Part shown: positions 11,801 through 23,500 of the stretch, in pieces | Position numbering within the stretch: the first letter of the stretch is position 1 | Layout of the letters: the number at the start of each line of letters is the position of its first letter | Source of the DNA: Bugulina stolonifera | Lineage: Eukaryota > Bryozoa > Gymnolaemata > Cheilostomatida > Bugulidae | Assembly: GCA_935421135.1 (NCBI GenBank) | Contig: OW285195.1 | Span: forward strand, 14,336,158-14,400,157 | Direction: 5' to 3' | DNA length: 64,000 nt | Translations under genes and position numbers: made by a program | The notes under the pieces: generated by a model | The model's database searches: none | What the model was told of the DNA's origin: nothing | What the model saw: the letters and a program-made list of their open reading frames with translations, nothing else

Positions 11801-14800
11801 AATTCATGTATTCAGTATGCATGTGGTACCACCGATTGTACATTGTTGGTATCACAGTGCTCTAACCTGACTTTCTCCATTCTTTCTTCTAGAACGCTCT
11901 GAATATCTTCTCTGTTTTTCCATCCAGGTCTGTAATACTGACATAAACGGTTCGTCCCAATAGACTGAGAGCATGGGAACATCTTGGTGATGGGAATCCC
12001 TTTACTTAGTTTCATCTTGATTTGACATTTGGACAGGGTTTCCCTCTGTTTGGCCTTTTGTACTAAAAAAATACAGAGATCCCAATAAAAGTATTATTGT
12101 GACATGTGCGCTTACACTGTGACCTGTAAACTTACACTGTGACATGTACACTTACACTGGGACATGTACACTTACACTGAGATATGTACACTTACACTGT
12201 GACATGTACACTTACACTGTGACATGTACACTTGCACTGTAACAGGGGAACATATTTTTATTGATATGGGGAAGCTAAAATTTTGATAGAAGATTTTTAA
12301 AAAGGAAGAAGTGAATTACTTTAAGAGTCTTTGTGTGCAAGGAAGTAGGATATAGATTGTTGACATCTATTCAACAAGTACCACTCTTATGACTCTTATA
12401 CAAATTTTAAGGTGCCCCTAGAACAAACCGTAAAAAGATTTAATATAATAGTGGCAACTGAGGTAAGCTAAATATTGTAATGTTTTTGAGTATAGTTACA
12501 TACGAGGGTCGATAGGACACTGGTATGGGAAGGACTTGGAAGGTGGTAGAGGCCGACCAAGTAACCTTCTGCTCATTACATAAAAGAGTGAACAGTTATT
12601 AGGTGCTCTTATTATTGTGTATCTGATGTAGGTCGATGCCGAGACTCAATGAAGAGCTCAGGACCGACGTAGGTTTTGTAGACTTTATACTCCAAAGGAG
12701 TGCAATGAAAGATCTGGTATTCTAGGATCTTAAGCCCGACGCTGGTTTCATATAGAATCCGGGATCGACCTAAGTCGTAGAAGTGGTGTAGAGATATGCT
12801 TAAATGAGGATGGGGATGAACTCGAGCCGTATGGATCTATGGATCCGCCGGTGGAGCTACCCACCTACAAGAGTAAGCCTATATAGGTTTGAGCTAGGTG
12901 ATGTTGCTTTATTAGAGCGCAATCAACAACTGATTTCATACAGAAAATGTGCTGTCTTATATACTAGCTCTACTTCCGGCAAAATGAGGCCGATAAGGTA
13001 TCGGCCGGCCGATAAGGTATCGGGTCCGGAACTGATGCAACAACATGGATGGTTCCGCCCGACGTTGGCCACAAAAAGGATCGGTCTTGGCACAAAAGTG
13101 CTTACAATAGTCCGAAACATAAAGTATATAAGTATGAGCCTATTCCAAGATATCGGCCTTAAAAAGTACATGGTAAAGACTCTATTTAATATAATCAGAC
13201 AAGAGAAGATAATTGCTAACAATATGTAGGAAAAACCAAGTGGTAATTCCAATAGTCTGATTGACAGGTAATAATAGTGAAGCACACGATAGCAGTTGAT
13301 TAAGATATAATGTAAGTATGCATGTATAATAATTGTGCAAGGTAAGACAACATGCATGAATGGATAATATGGATAATATAGATAAGTATGCAATGTCAAT
13401 GTACATAAAGCGTAAGAACTCAGTCTATGTCCAGGCAGGCTGTTTCACCACAATATATAGTAGTGGCTAAGGCTAGTTCAGGGTCAATTTTACAATACAG
13501 ATTGGATAAAATTTATTGCACCCTCAATACTGCCAGAGTTGCCAAAGCCTCAATGTTATGAAAGCATATTCCATAATAATAACTGAAGACGAAGTTTTAG
13601 CATAACGTATAAAACTGTAAATATGCCCAAGATAGCCATCATATTATTATTTATGCAAACATAAATTATTGAGCTACAATAATAAGTGGAGGCCGTGATG
13701 CTGATAAGAGTGCCTTCAACCTTCAAACCATCGATTTTAATAAAATTTTATTTGGTTTAGTTTGTGTATACGTACGTCTTCTATAAGCATTAAATGTAAT
13801 ATTATACACTATGAAGATAGATATGGATATACACTCTGAGGTGGTATGCTTATCTCAAGTGTAAACTTAGAAATATAGTATATACACCTTGAGATGGTGG
13901 GCACTTAAAATTCTCAAGTATCTTCAAGTGCAATTATTCTCAACTGATAACTACTTAACATAAGGAGATTATCCAACAACATATTATCATCTCTAACTAC
14001 TCAATCGATAGTCCTGAATATTTAAAAAAAGAGATGAAACAACCACATGACTGTATAATGTTTTCCTAAAAAGCAGTCATTTTAAACAGAAATGCTGCAA
14101 CTGCCAAACTATGTTGAGCAAAGGTGACGTGTCGCTTCTGCTGTTATTTAGTAGTATTATCTCTTCTTTTACCAAAATTATTACATAAAGTGCTAATTGA
14201 AAAGTCCCTTCAGCCTGAGGAATAACTTATTGCAATTATTGCAGTTGTGCTAACATTTAAGAGATTGGTGTTCGTGCTCTTTTAGAATGTACCATCAAAT
14301 GGATATAACGATCTAATCTGGTTTTGCACTTCTAATAGCAAGCAGCCATATTTTGTTCTGAATTTGAAGTGGAGATGGCACTTCCCCAATGGCAAAGATA
14401 CTAAAGTAGCACAGAAGCATCATAAGGTTGGTTTCCCTTCCTAACACCACAAATAATTTACGGAATCAAACCTAGATCTCCCACATGAATATCCAGACTG
14501 TTCATATTATGACTATGGGGGGGGGGAGATTGCGAAGAGAGAATTAACAGCTCATGATGATGTTGCCCTATCACGACTATCCTCTATATGATTGATAGCT
14601 CGCTTCTATAGCCAAAAATATTCATACAGAGAAAATGGAACATAACTGGAGGATTGTTGTTTGGGAGTTTGAAACTATCGATATAGTTGCTAAAAAATAA
14701 GCAGTTGATAAAACTGATACATGTAAGAACAAGAACAGGAAGCAAGAAATAGGTCATCAGTCATTCAGCTTTTTAATGCAGTAGTTTCAGTTTGTCGCGC

Positions 14801-15075
14801 TGCCATGAAATAATATTAAATGTTAAAAAATTTATCTACTAACAGTATTCTATGCGATCTATAATAGTCTATAGTTTACCTGTGGTATATGTATCTGACA
14901 GGTTGCTTATAGTAAGTATTTGATCCGACGGTAGTTCGTCAACTCCAGTGAATTTGTATAGGTGTGCGGGTAGCTTAACTATTGATAGGGTACCAGTCAG
15001 CAGTGCCAGTGATATGAAAACTACAACTACCAATAATCTGATATTTCTACCAGTGGTGGCTCTATTTGTATGCAT
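8847..15075 (-). CDS. HNK-1-type carbohydrate sulfotransferase, paralog 1
   Basis: Seven exons (15075-14880, 12062-11867, 10943-10859, 10694-10527, 10091-9992, 9804-9643, 9103-8847) give 387 residues. Such enzymes transfer sulfate from PAPS to Golgi glycans (Sulfotransfer_2 / CHST8-14 family). Exon 1 has a short basic tail and one membrane helix (LLVVVVFISLALLTG), a type II topology. The 5'-phosphosulfate loop is CWMPKMGSSFWKKAW (C172, K176); the 3'-phosphate motif is SRDPWQRMVSVYREK (R231, S239). The RRCALCDYPYDYV segment in exon 6 and the DYWRNIS...FLFDYPETP ending in exon 7 match the family C-terminus. The start is the first ATG (15075) after an upstream in-frame TTG. Exon 2 is much shorter than in the paralogs, giving a short stem. 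The exon 2 donor is GTTAGA, and intron 6 hosts a DNA transposon. The acceptor glycan cannot be read from the sequence. Confidence 0.9.
9192..9570. mobile_element. Non-autonomous DNA transposon in sulfotransferase-1 intron 6
   Basis: Terminal inverted repeats of about 31 bp begin CAAAGATAGTGGAAGGGAAG and end CTTCCCTTCCACTATCTTTG. Both ends are flanked by ATAATGG (9185-9191 and 9571-9577), a 7-bp target duplication. The interior is more CpG-rich than its surroundings and has no long reading frame. It lies wholly within intron 6 of the minus-strand sulfotransferase. The 7-bp duplication resembles that of the CAAGGAG element at 23731, so the two may share a transposase class. Confidence 0.85.
9838..9932. 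repeat. CAGCAG-rich minisatellite beside sulfotransferase-1 exon 6 acceptor
   Basis: About three imperfect copies of a unit containing GCCCCACAGCAGCAG and ACACCAGCAGGT, some 35 bp upstream (in transcription sense) of the exon 6 acceptor at 9805. Confidence 0.6.
11351..11394. repeat. Short hairpin of the AGTTGTCCTCTCT family
   Basis: AGTTGTCCTCTCT faces AGAGAGGAGGTAACT across an 18-bp loop. Similar hairpins occur at 33489, 36545, 46408 and 63550. Confidence 0.6.
12108..12245. repeat. 20-bp minisatellite in sulfotransferase-1 intron 1
   Basis: About seven copies of ACTTACACTGTGACATGTAC. It lies in intron 1 of the minus-strand gene, about 45 bp upstream of the exon 2 acceptor (12063). On the sense strand each unit carries GTGTAAGT, a consensus-like 5' splice site. 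Confidence 0.9.
12485..13100. other. CpG-richer block inside sulfotransferase-1 intron 1, possible repeat relic
   Basis: This intronic stretch differs in composition from its AT-rich neighbours (GGTCGAT, CCGACGT, GGATCCGCCGG words). It carries a doubled 16-bp phrase, GCCGATAAGGTATCGG, at about 12988-13020, each copy palindromic at its core. A frame open at 12804-13229 has no recognisable domain. It may be the remains of a transposable element. No terminal repeats were found. Confidence 0.3.
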
Positions 15076-15616
15076 ATTAACTTCCCTTTTTTCCAACTAC
15101 CTGCTAGTACTGTGACCCTTATACTAGTCTGACTTATACCAGTTGAACTTAGCCTTTTATATTTCACAAAGCACTGGGCACTAAGAGTGGAATATTGCTT
15201 TCATACTCAGTGAATAGAATATTAGAATAGATTAATAGCATTGGTGTATATTATTGAGCAAATGAATGAATGAGATCCCCCCCCCCCCATCCTCCCCAGG
15301 TAAAGCTCACAAAACTTCCATTAGATGCAAAGGTTATTAATAGTGACCTCAACCAATATCTGTTTGATTTAGATATCAACCTGGAGTTTTCCTCTCACAA
15401 CTTACTTGATTAAAACGAGAAAAGGCAACTCCTGAGTTATAACAAAGTGAAACAAGGCACCTCCTTTGAAATTCCAAAACTTTCTGTAATGCTTTGTCTT
15501 CATTCTTTGACTTTATAAGTAACATTAGCTTACTCCATTGTTGGGTGATTGTTGAAAATTTTTTTAATTAATTTTCTGCCAACCATCAGAGAGAGTATTC
15601 AAGCGATCACATTAGA
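15076..15616. promoter_or_regulatory. Shared divergent promoter interval of two sulfotransferases
   Basis: The minus-strand gene starts at 15075 and the plus-strand paralog at 15617, so both initiation regions lie within 540 bp. No clear TATA or CCAAT core could be fixed. The interval holds a C-homopolymer at 15277-15289. Calling it a bidirectional promoter is inference from head-to-head spacing. Confidence 0.4.
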
Positions 15617-18600
15617 ATGCTGGCAACCAGAGGAAATATACTACTCGGAGTTATAATTATATCAAGTGTTGTGCTATCACTCCATTTATACCAAAGTCAA
15701 GGGAACTATAAGGTTACTGCAGAAGTGCATGTTGAAGAACAGAGGCTAAATCCTACGCTGAATAAGGAGAACTACCAGGATGGATTTTCTAAATCCACAT
15801 CACACCCGCAAGGTAATAATTAACACAGAGAGGAGACAACTCAGTCTTAAATAGTAAAAGCTTCAGTTGGAAAGAGAATCTTTCAAATCCTAATCATGAT
15901 TGGCTAATGCAGCTATACTATAGTTACACCACCATTACTATGTGATAGACTGTATACAGTGTGCAGTGTGCAGTGTGCAGTGTGCAGTGTGCAGTGTGCA
16001 GTGTGCAGTGTGCAGTGTGCAGTGTGCAGTGTGCAGTGTGCAGTGTGCAGTGTGCAGTGTGCAGTGTGCAGTGTGCAGTGTGCAGTGTGCAGTGTGCAGT
16101 GTGCAGTGTGCAGTGTGCAGTGTGCAGTGTGCAGTGTGCAGTGTGCAGTGTGCAGTGTGCAGTGTGCAGTGTGCAGTGTGCAGTGTGCAGTGTGCAGTGT
16201 GCAGTGTGCAGTGTGCAGTGTGCAGTGTGCAGTGTGCAGTGTGCAGTGTGCAGTATACACTATAATCCATGGGCTGACCGTCTGTATTGTCATATATTTC
16301 AGACAGCACACCATGGATGTCCTTGACATCACTCTTGTCAATGGTCAACTCTCCAACAGCTGCCTATGAGAATCTGATTCACCAAACCACTGAATCTACT
16401 GCTTTTGATACCATATCAGAGGATCTTGAGGTCTTAGATGTGGTTTTACAAGAGAGAGTAACTCCTGTGAACTACACTACTAGCAAAAGTTCTGAGGCTA
16501 AGGTGTTACCCCATTTGGAACCGAGACTAATGGAGAGACCATCTCCTCCAGACGGCAGAAAAGGCTTGTCTGGCAGCTCAAAACAAATGAGTGGTGTCCC
16601 CAGATCAGCGAAGGAAAAACTACGAAAGGGAGTTCCTATTGCCAAAATGTTTTTGTGTCCCAAATTTATCGGGAAGAATCATATGTGTCAGCATTACAGA
16701 CCTGGATGGAAAAACAGAGAAGATATTCAGAACTTTCTGGAAGAGAGAATGGCGAGAGTCAGGTAACAGAGACTCAAGATGTTTATAGCACATAATGAGG
16801 TCGTCTATATTGTGAAGAGAACCAATATATTGTAATCAAATGTGATACGGTCTCTTTTACAGAAAACGGTGCAAGGTTCTATACCAGTATATGTTTAACG
16901 CATCTCTGACAAGCTATGGACGCAGTTCTAACAACTTAAATAAAAAAGTAAGTAAGCTAATATTGCTATGTTACCTTCATGGCTGTGTATGTGAATAGGC
17001 AAAGTGTTGTCAAACACTTTAGCATTAATTTCCTTTTCCATTAGGATTTCCTGGTCAGTGCACGAGCAAAACTCGGCTTCTGCTGGATGCCAAAAATGGG
17101 TTCTTCCTTTTGGAAAAAAGCCTGGAAGCCGCTCGAGAGAGCAATAGGTGGATACCCTAAGCTCACTAAGATTTCACAGCCAAGACATGCTGGCATTAAC
17201 GAAATATTCAACAATGGGAGTGTAAGTTTTATTAAACATTATAATTTCAACCACAAATCCGTTATACATCTGCTCAAGCAACTAAACAACTTGTCTAAAG
17301 TTGAGTTGAGTTGAGTTTTATTTGTCAACACAACATGAGCAGAAGGTCGAATGTAAAAAGATTAATGCCTGTCAAAAAGTTCTCAAGTATAATAATAATA
17401 TCCGTGGCGCCAAACACAATTCTTTAACGTGGCTGCCCAAAAGCAGAGCTAGTCGAGGGGCCACCATGGCTCCTAGAGCTGGATATTATTATAGTTCGAT
17501 ATGGTAGAGAGGGAAAACCTTCTTCGGGACGAAAACCTCCAGGTCATTGCAGATAACTTGCGTCATTGCTGTAAGACCAGAGTGGTTATTGTCTCCCCAT
17601 GAAGCCATTTCTCACTGGTTTCATTATTTAACTTACTTTGGTGTAAATAGAGAGAAATATAGAGAAATAAGTACTTCCAAATGAGTATTTATAATCTTAA
17701 ATCTACCTATTTATTATACAGATAGTACTTACTTGTATGTGACTATGTGAGCATGGCTATAGTAACTGCATTCAATGTAGTCAATGTTTGCTACAGTTAC
17801 TAATATAATAGCTCATTTATATATTGCATGTTTTCAAAATTTGCTCCTCGTTTCGAAACTGTACAGCACCTAAAATTGCATTACTGTTTTAAACAGGAAA
17901 TGGTAAGCAGGTTCAAGAACTACACTCTATTTACAATATCAAGAGATCCATGGCAGAGAATAGTCAGCGTGTACAGAGAGAAATGTGAGGGACGAAGTAG
18001 GTAACAATATAATCACCGTTCTGATTGAAATACATAATATAGTAGCGACAAACGCTATGGCCGTGCATGCTTTACTAAAATGAGGCTCTCTTATCAATTG
18101 ATCAGTCCTCTATGACAAATCGCTTCAACTTCAAGTGATTCCCAGCTTTACATGTAAATAAGTATCATTGCACTAGACATCTTATTTTCTGTGTAACTAG
18201 CACTGTTGCTCTTTTCTAGTAGTTGCAGTTTAGTATAATGTCTTTTTTTGTGTATATTTTACTTGCCCTAATTTTCAGATGTGCCTATAGCAGGCTGTTT
18301 TGCCTCACGGAAAGCCTTGCACTTCTATTGGCCCTCGTTATATTTTTGGTTGGTTCATTGGCTTATTTTTAGAGAAGCCTATTGTATAAATAGTGGCATT
18401 ATTTTCGAAGTTACACTCTCTTACACAAATTGAATCTAAACTGCAGAGTAACTCTGTATTGGTTTGAGTCATACCTTTGAACAAGTGGTGAGGCAGTTTA
18501 CTCATGCCGGGTAAACAGACTAAGCCGACTATAGAATCAAATCTTACTCATCGTTAGTAGAGAGCCCAGTGTTCTAACCTGATCTCACTCCCTTCATGTC

Positions 18601-19496
18601 CATGTGCTTTTATTTACACTCATTATAACAATGTATTCTTTCATGACGTTACAGAAAGATGCAAGTTGTCATTTGGATATAAATGTGCCAAAACATTCAA
18701 AGATTTCGTGAGGTGCTTTATAACAAGATCACAGAAAGAGCAAACGGAGTTTTATGGGCATCTAGATACAACCTACAGGAGATGTGCCTTGTGTGATTAT
18801 TCATACGACTATGTCAGTAAGTGCAGTCAACTCAACTTTGTCATTGCAACTAGGTCAGCAAATGCAGCCAGTCAAAATTGGTTGCTATATATATGTCAGT
18901 AAATACAACCAATCAAACTTTGCCTTTTTCCAAGTAAGTACATGTACATGCAACCTAAATGCTCTTTTACAAACAGGTAATGGACTCGGTCAATCCAATT
19001 TTAGTCTTACATACAGCAGCAGTCACAGGCTTTAGCTAAGCTGAAACTGCATCAAAGACTTGTACATTATGTGCACATATCCGATATCGGTAACAGCTTA
19101 GCTCGTGATCCATGTTGGTAAAAGCTTAGCTTGTGGTCCATATTACAACACTCCACAGTCATGGCATCTTACTTTTTCATTGATAAAGGTCTTGCAAATT
19201 AGAGATTAAACTCAACGCAACTCAGAGCATAATTATTGTGTGTTATTTTAGTATCCATGGAGAACATGGTGAAAGAAAGTGAATTTATATTTAAGCAAGC
19301 TGGAGTTGTCAACCCTCTGCAGATTATGAAACAAGTCCGTAATCAAACTATAAGACAAGTAGAAAAAGCCAATAAACACATATCGTACACCGACTATTGG
19401 AGAAATATATCCAATGAAATGATAGATAAAGTCAGATTTTACTATAGATACGAAATATTTCTATTTGATTACCCGGAGACTCCGTTTTATATATAA
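15617..19496 (+). CDS. HNK-1-type carbohydrate sulfotransferase, paralog 2
   Basis: Exons 15617-15812, 16303-16762, 16863-16947, 17045-17221, 17897-17996, 18655-18816 and 19252-19496 give 474 residues, with intron phases identical to paralog 1 (1,2,0,0,1,1). A Golgi type II enzyme is predicted: a 7-residue tail, then the helix ILLGVIIISSVVLSL, then a long Ser/Thr/Pro-rich stem encoded by exon 2. PAPS-binding motifs are CWMPKMGSSFWKKAW (C260, K264) and SRDPWQRIVSVYREK (R322, S330). GHLDTTYRRCALCDYSYDYV and the DYWRNISNEMIDKVRFYYRY end block follow. The protein stops at ETPFYI, five residues earlier than its paralogs, because a short deletion brings TAA into frame; this lies outside the catalytic motifs and may be harmless. 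Intron 1 holds a 7-bp satellite ending about 50 bp before exon 2. The exon 5 donor (GTAGGT) was chosen because it alone keeps the frame. Confidence 0.9.
15958..16253. repeat. (GTGCAGT)n 7-bp satellite, about 42 copies
   Basis: Nearly perfect repetition of GTGCAGT over about 295 bp in intron 1 of the second sulfotransferase, flanked by the related inverted phrases ACTGTATACAGTGTG and CAGTATACACTAT. It is open in most frames only because of its composition, so the His/Thr/Cys-rich and Cys/Val/Gln-rich frames are not genes. Confidence 0.97.
18817..18945 (+). repeat. Intronic repeats of the exon 6 splice-donor region, paralog 2
   Basis: After the true donor (GTCA|GTAAGTGCAGTCAACTCAA), diverged copies of the same phrase recur: GTCAGCAAATGCAGCCAGTCAAA and GTCAGTAAATACAACCAATCAAA. 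The same arrangement is seen in paralogs 1 and 3. Confidence 0.65.
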
Positions 19497-20581
19497 GGCA
19501 ATCACAGGTATTAATTTTTTCTTTGGTTTATAATTTAGTTCCGTGTAGCATAACTAATTTATTTGTTAGAATTGGTTGTTCTCCTATAACAGGAAGCCTC
19601 TTCAGCTAACATAGGAGAGAATAATGCTCTGATTATTTCGTCTGTTGTGGTTCGTCAGTGCGACCTAAGTTCAAACGATAAAGATGTTAGTAAGGAAGAG
19701 AATTTGACTAATCTAAGCTAACAATTTTAATCTTCATGCTGGTATAAATATAATATAAGTCAGTGATACAGTGTACACGTTACTGATTACCCAATGCTAA
19801 CAGTTTAAAGTTGTCTTGAGTTCAGTTCAGTCTAGAGCCCATGACTTCCAATATTATTTTAAAATTACAAAGTCGTATTTCTAAGCCTAGAAGTTACTAT
19901 TTTATTGCAAATAGCAGTAGTGTTATTGTTATCTACACTTGATATACTGAGAGTGACTCATACCAAGCTAAAGGTGGGACAAGTACAAGTATGTGTATAT
20001 GTACACCTACACATACATGTACATATACTCGTACATGTACACATACATGTACATATACACATACATATACACGTAAATGTACACGTACATTTACACATAC
20101 ACGTACACGTACGCGTACACGTACACGTACGCGTACACGTACACGTACACGTACACGTACACCTACACGTACATGTGTATACTCTTCATGTACATACTGT
20201 ATGTGGCACTACTTTTTTATCATGATGTGCCTGCCGTGAGGATTGTATAGAGGACATTTGCACTCACAGAATATGTTACACCCAAGCCTAATACCACTCC
20301 TAATCAGTAACCAAAACTACATTATTAGAAGCTGCATACTCATGGAAGTAGTTTTACTCTTAATGTTAATATTGTTATTATTCATTACATTTTATCTCAT
20401 ATTATTGAGGATAAATTAATATGGATAACAACAATGTGTGTAAATTAAAATTAAATAAAGTACATTCAATATTGTATAGCCTATCTAGTATAATTGGTTA
20501 CTAATATATGATTGTATCACCTGAGCATCTACATGTATTAATCCTAAACACAGCACAGAGTAGCCTTTCTCTCTAAGAAAC
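19497..20581. other. Interval between sulfotransferases 2 and 3
   Basis: No gene was seen. It contains the TACACG array at 19990-20176 and an AATAAA at about 20453 that is too distant to assign confidently to paralog 2. Histidine/valine-rich frames across 19905-20239 come from the repeat. Confidence 0.5.
19985..20180. repeat. Degenerate (TACACG)n alternating purine-pyrimidine array
   Basis: About 190 bp of TACACG, TACATG and TACGCG hexamers. The purest part, about 20095-20165, alternates purine and pyrimidine almost without a break and includes TACGCGTACACGTACACG. Confidence 0.9.
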
Positions 20582-23500
20582 ATGGTAATCGGCAGTTTTA
20601 TTAATGGCAAATTTTTTTCCGTATTTTGCATTGTGGGCTTTATAGTCATGGTATTATCATCCATGAAATCAGGTAAGACAGTCATGTTGCTTAGCTACAC
20701 ATAACTACTAACATCGGCAGCTACACATAACTACTAACATCGGCTGCTACACATAACTACTGACATCGGCAGCTACACATAACTACTGACATCGGCAGCT
20801 ACACATAACTACTGACATCGGCAGCTACACATAACTACTGACATCGGCAGCTACACATAACTACTGACATGATCCAAACAGCAGTGTCATTGCGCTCACA
20901 GCCCACATCAATTTTTTCTTAAATTCCTCTCATCCTTTACATTGTATTATATTACACATACAATGTATATATAATTATTTATACGTATACATGTATATAA
21001 TTGTAAATAGCTGCTAATGAAATAAAAGCAAAAATCTGAGAGCAATGTTTATTGCTTGGGTCATAACTCATAGATGACTATATTCAAGTGCAGCATCCGC
21101 TGAAGGCTAAAGTAACTATAAATGGATAGAAATCATAATATATGCCTAAGCCTAACCAACTTTTGTTCGTTTCAGGTGGTACTTATGGGAAACTGACTTC
21201 TCTTAGCCAGATGGCATACCAACTGATGCCAGTGCTACTAGCAGATATAGACAATCAAAACACACAAATAATGGCAGAGGAAGACACTCGAAAGTTCTTG
21301 AGTCGAGAGACACCAGACCGGCAGTTAACTCCTCGTTCAGATACTCCTCGTTCAGATACTCCTAGTTCAGATACGTCTACTAGTTCAGCGATTACTCGTC
21401 TAACTATTAATGGATCAACTACCACTTATGCAATTACCGCTCGTCAAAATATTTCAGCAGATGTGTTGACTGACTCAACAGTAATTACTTCTGTTAGTAA
21501 TAGTAATTTTTCATTAGCTGAAAATTCCTCTCACAAATACCATAATATGTCTAAGCTAAAGGCAATTGCAAAGAATCCGCTACAGGCTTCTGCTACAAAG
21601 ATGTTAGAAAGAAGACCAGAAGAAGCTTATGGTTTGTCAAAGAAAGTGGTTGAGATGAAACTAAGAAAAGGAGAATCGATTGTCAAGTTGTTTCCCTGTC
21701 CCAAGACTATTGGAGTGAACTTTCTGTGCCAGTACTACAGACCTGGATGGAAAGGCAGAGAAGATATCCAGAACGTTCTAGAAGAAAGGATGGCGAGAGT
21801 CCGGTTAGGATGAGTTTAATCAATGGTTCATGTTACATGTTATATTCTTATGTGAGCATGGGTACAACAGTCATAAAAGCAGACATGTCCTGCAAGGTGG
21901 TGATTACTTTTAAGATAACAGGGAATAAGGGCACCCAAAGGTACCCACCTCTAAATCTGAGGCTATGTGCCATAAATAGGCATTACCTGAAATTGTAGGT
22001 GCACCAACCTCATTTGTTCCACTTAAAATACTGGCTGCTGTGCTATTTTGTGAACACTTGGAAGTATATTTGAAAGAAGTACAACTACTACACGATTATG
22101 GTGTATTATATTTTAGAGAAGTATGTGGGAAGTATCATCAGTATATGTTTAACACGTCACTATCTAAGCACGGTTTCAAAGAGAACCCCAATAAAGAAAA
22201 GGTGGGTCTTGGAATGAAAGTTATTGCATACATTACAACGAGTCTTGTTTATCCAGTGTATATACATATATTATACTATTATACAGCTCCTAAGCTACAT
22301 TTGTTTCAGCCCGTGTTGTTCAGTAAAACAACAGAGCTCGGCTTTTGTTGGATGCCAAAAATGGGTTCTACTTTCTGGCAAAAAGCTTGGAAACCATTAG
22401 AGAGAGCAGTTGACAGGAGTGTACATCCTCTCAAACCAGCTCCCCAGTCTACAACTGGTCTCCGCAAACTTTTCATTCCAAAAAATGTAAGTTACTAATA
22501 CTTTGTCTTATTGACTACGGCAAGAATTTTGAGAGAAACTTGTTTTTTATATTTTCCTGTCTTTCCGTTTTCGGAGCTCTGAAAATTGTGCTTGGTAGTT
22601 CAACAAATTGTCACAAATACTGTTTTCAGCTAAATATTAATATTGCAGTGCTGTAAACAGCTTTATTTAAGACTAACAGAGACTAGGTGCCTCAACTAAC
22701 CCAACTCCATTACTATGTAATATGATAATTTCATAAAAACCAAAAACATCACCCTGTATCCAGTCATCTGGGTGCATAAGCAATTTGCAATGCTCAGATC
22801 TGGCCAGGACTTTGTTAACATTGAGTATTTGGTGCATATTAGTCAAGGATTTCAGTAGGGCAGCACTTAGATGTGATTTATTTTTGTGTTTGTTTGCCAA
22901 CCAGGTAACGGTGAACAAATATGAGAACTTCACACGATACACAGTATCAAGGGATCCATGGCAAAGAATTGTTAGTGTATACAGAGAGAAATGTGAAGGA
23001 AAGCGGAGTAAGTTGCCTCATTTCTTGGTACATTGTATAGTTTTGTGCTAGATAGAACATATCACAATGGTTTATAATACCCGCATATACTGTAGTTTTA
23101 TGGCACTTAGGTATCATCTCTATGTGCTGTAATCAGCTAGAAAATATAACTTCAAGTTCCTATGTGTGAGATTAGTTTCAAAATTTCTGATTGGATAAAG
23201 TAAAGATGTGTTTCGAATAAATTAACTGCCCTTCAGATTCTTAAGCCATGAGATTTTTGTGGCAACTTTTCCTATTCTAGTCAGTAGTCACCCTTCTCTC
23301 TCTCCCACTCCCACTCCCACTCCCACTCCCACTCTCGATTGATATTGAACTTACTGATTTTGTAGGGGGGTGTACTTTAGATTTTGGCTATAAATGTGAC
23401 AAGACATTTAAAGATTTTGTAAGGTGCTTCATCGGTATTTCTTCGAAAGAAAAAACTGAATACCATGGACACTTAGATACAACCTATAGAAGATGTCATC

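Noticed and set aside
12804..13229. 141-residue plus-strand frame in a CpG-richer block
   Set aside because: No recognisable domain; it lies antisense within intron 1 of sulfotransferase 1 and is more likely repeat-derived.
15913..16369. Long open frames (His-Thr-Cys-Leu and Cys-Val-Gln repeats) on both strands
   Set aside because: They are translations of the GTGCAGT 7-mer satellite, which is open in several frames; the region is intron 1 of sulfotransferase 2.
17290..17520. GAGTTGAGTTGAGTTTTATTTG region as a LINE or SINE 3' tail
   Set aside because: Suggestive words only; no second copy in the window and no coding part, so it was not called.
19905..20239. Val-His and Thr-Arg rich frames
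   Set aside because: Produced by the TACACG hexamer array; no domain, start context or splice support.
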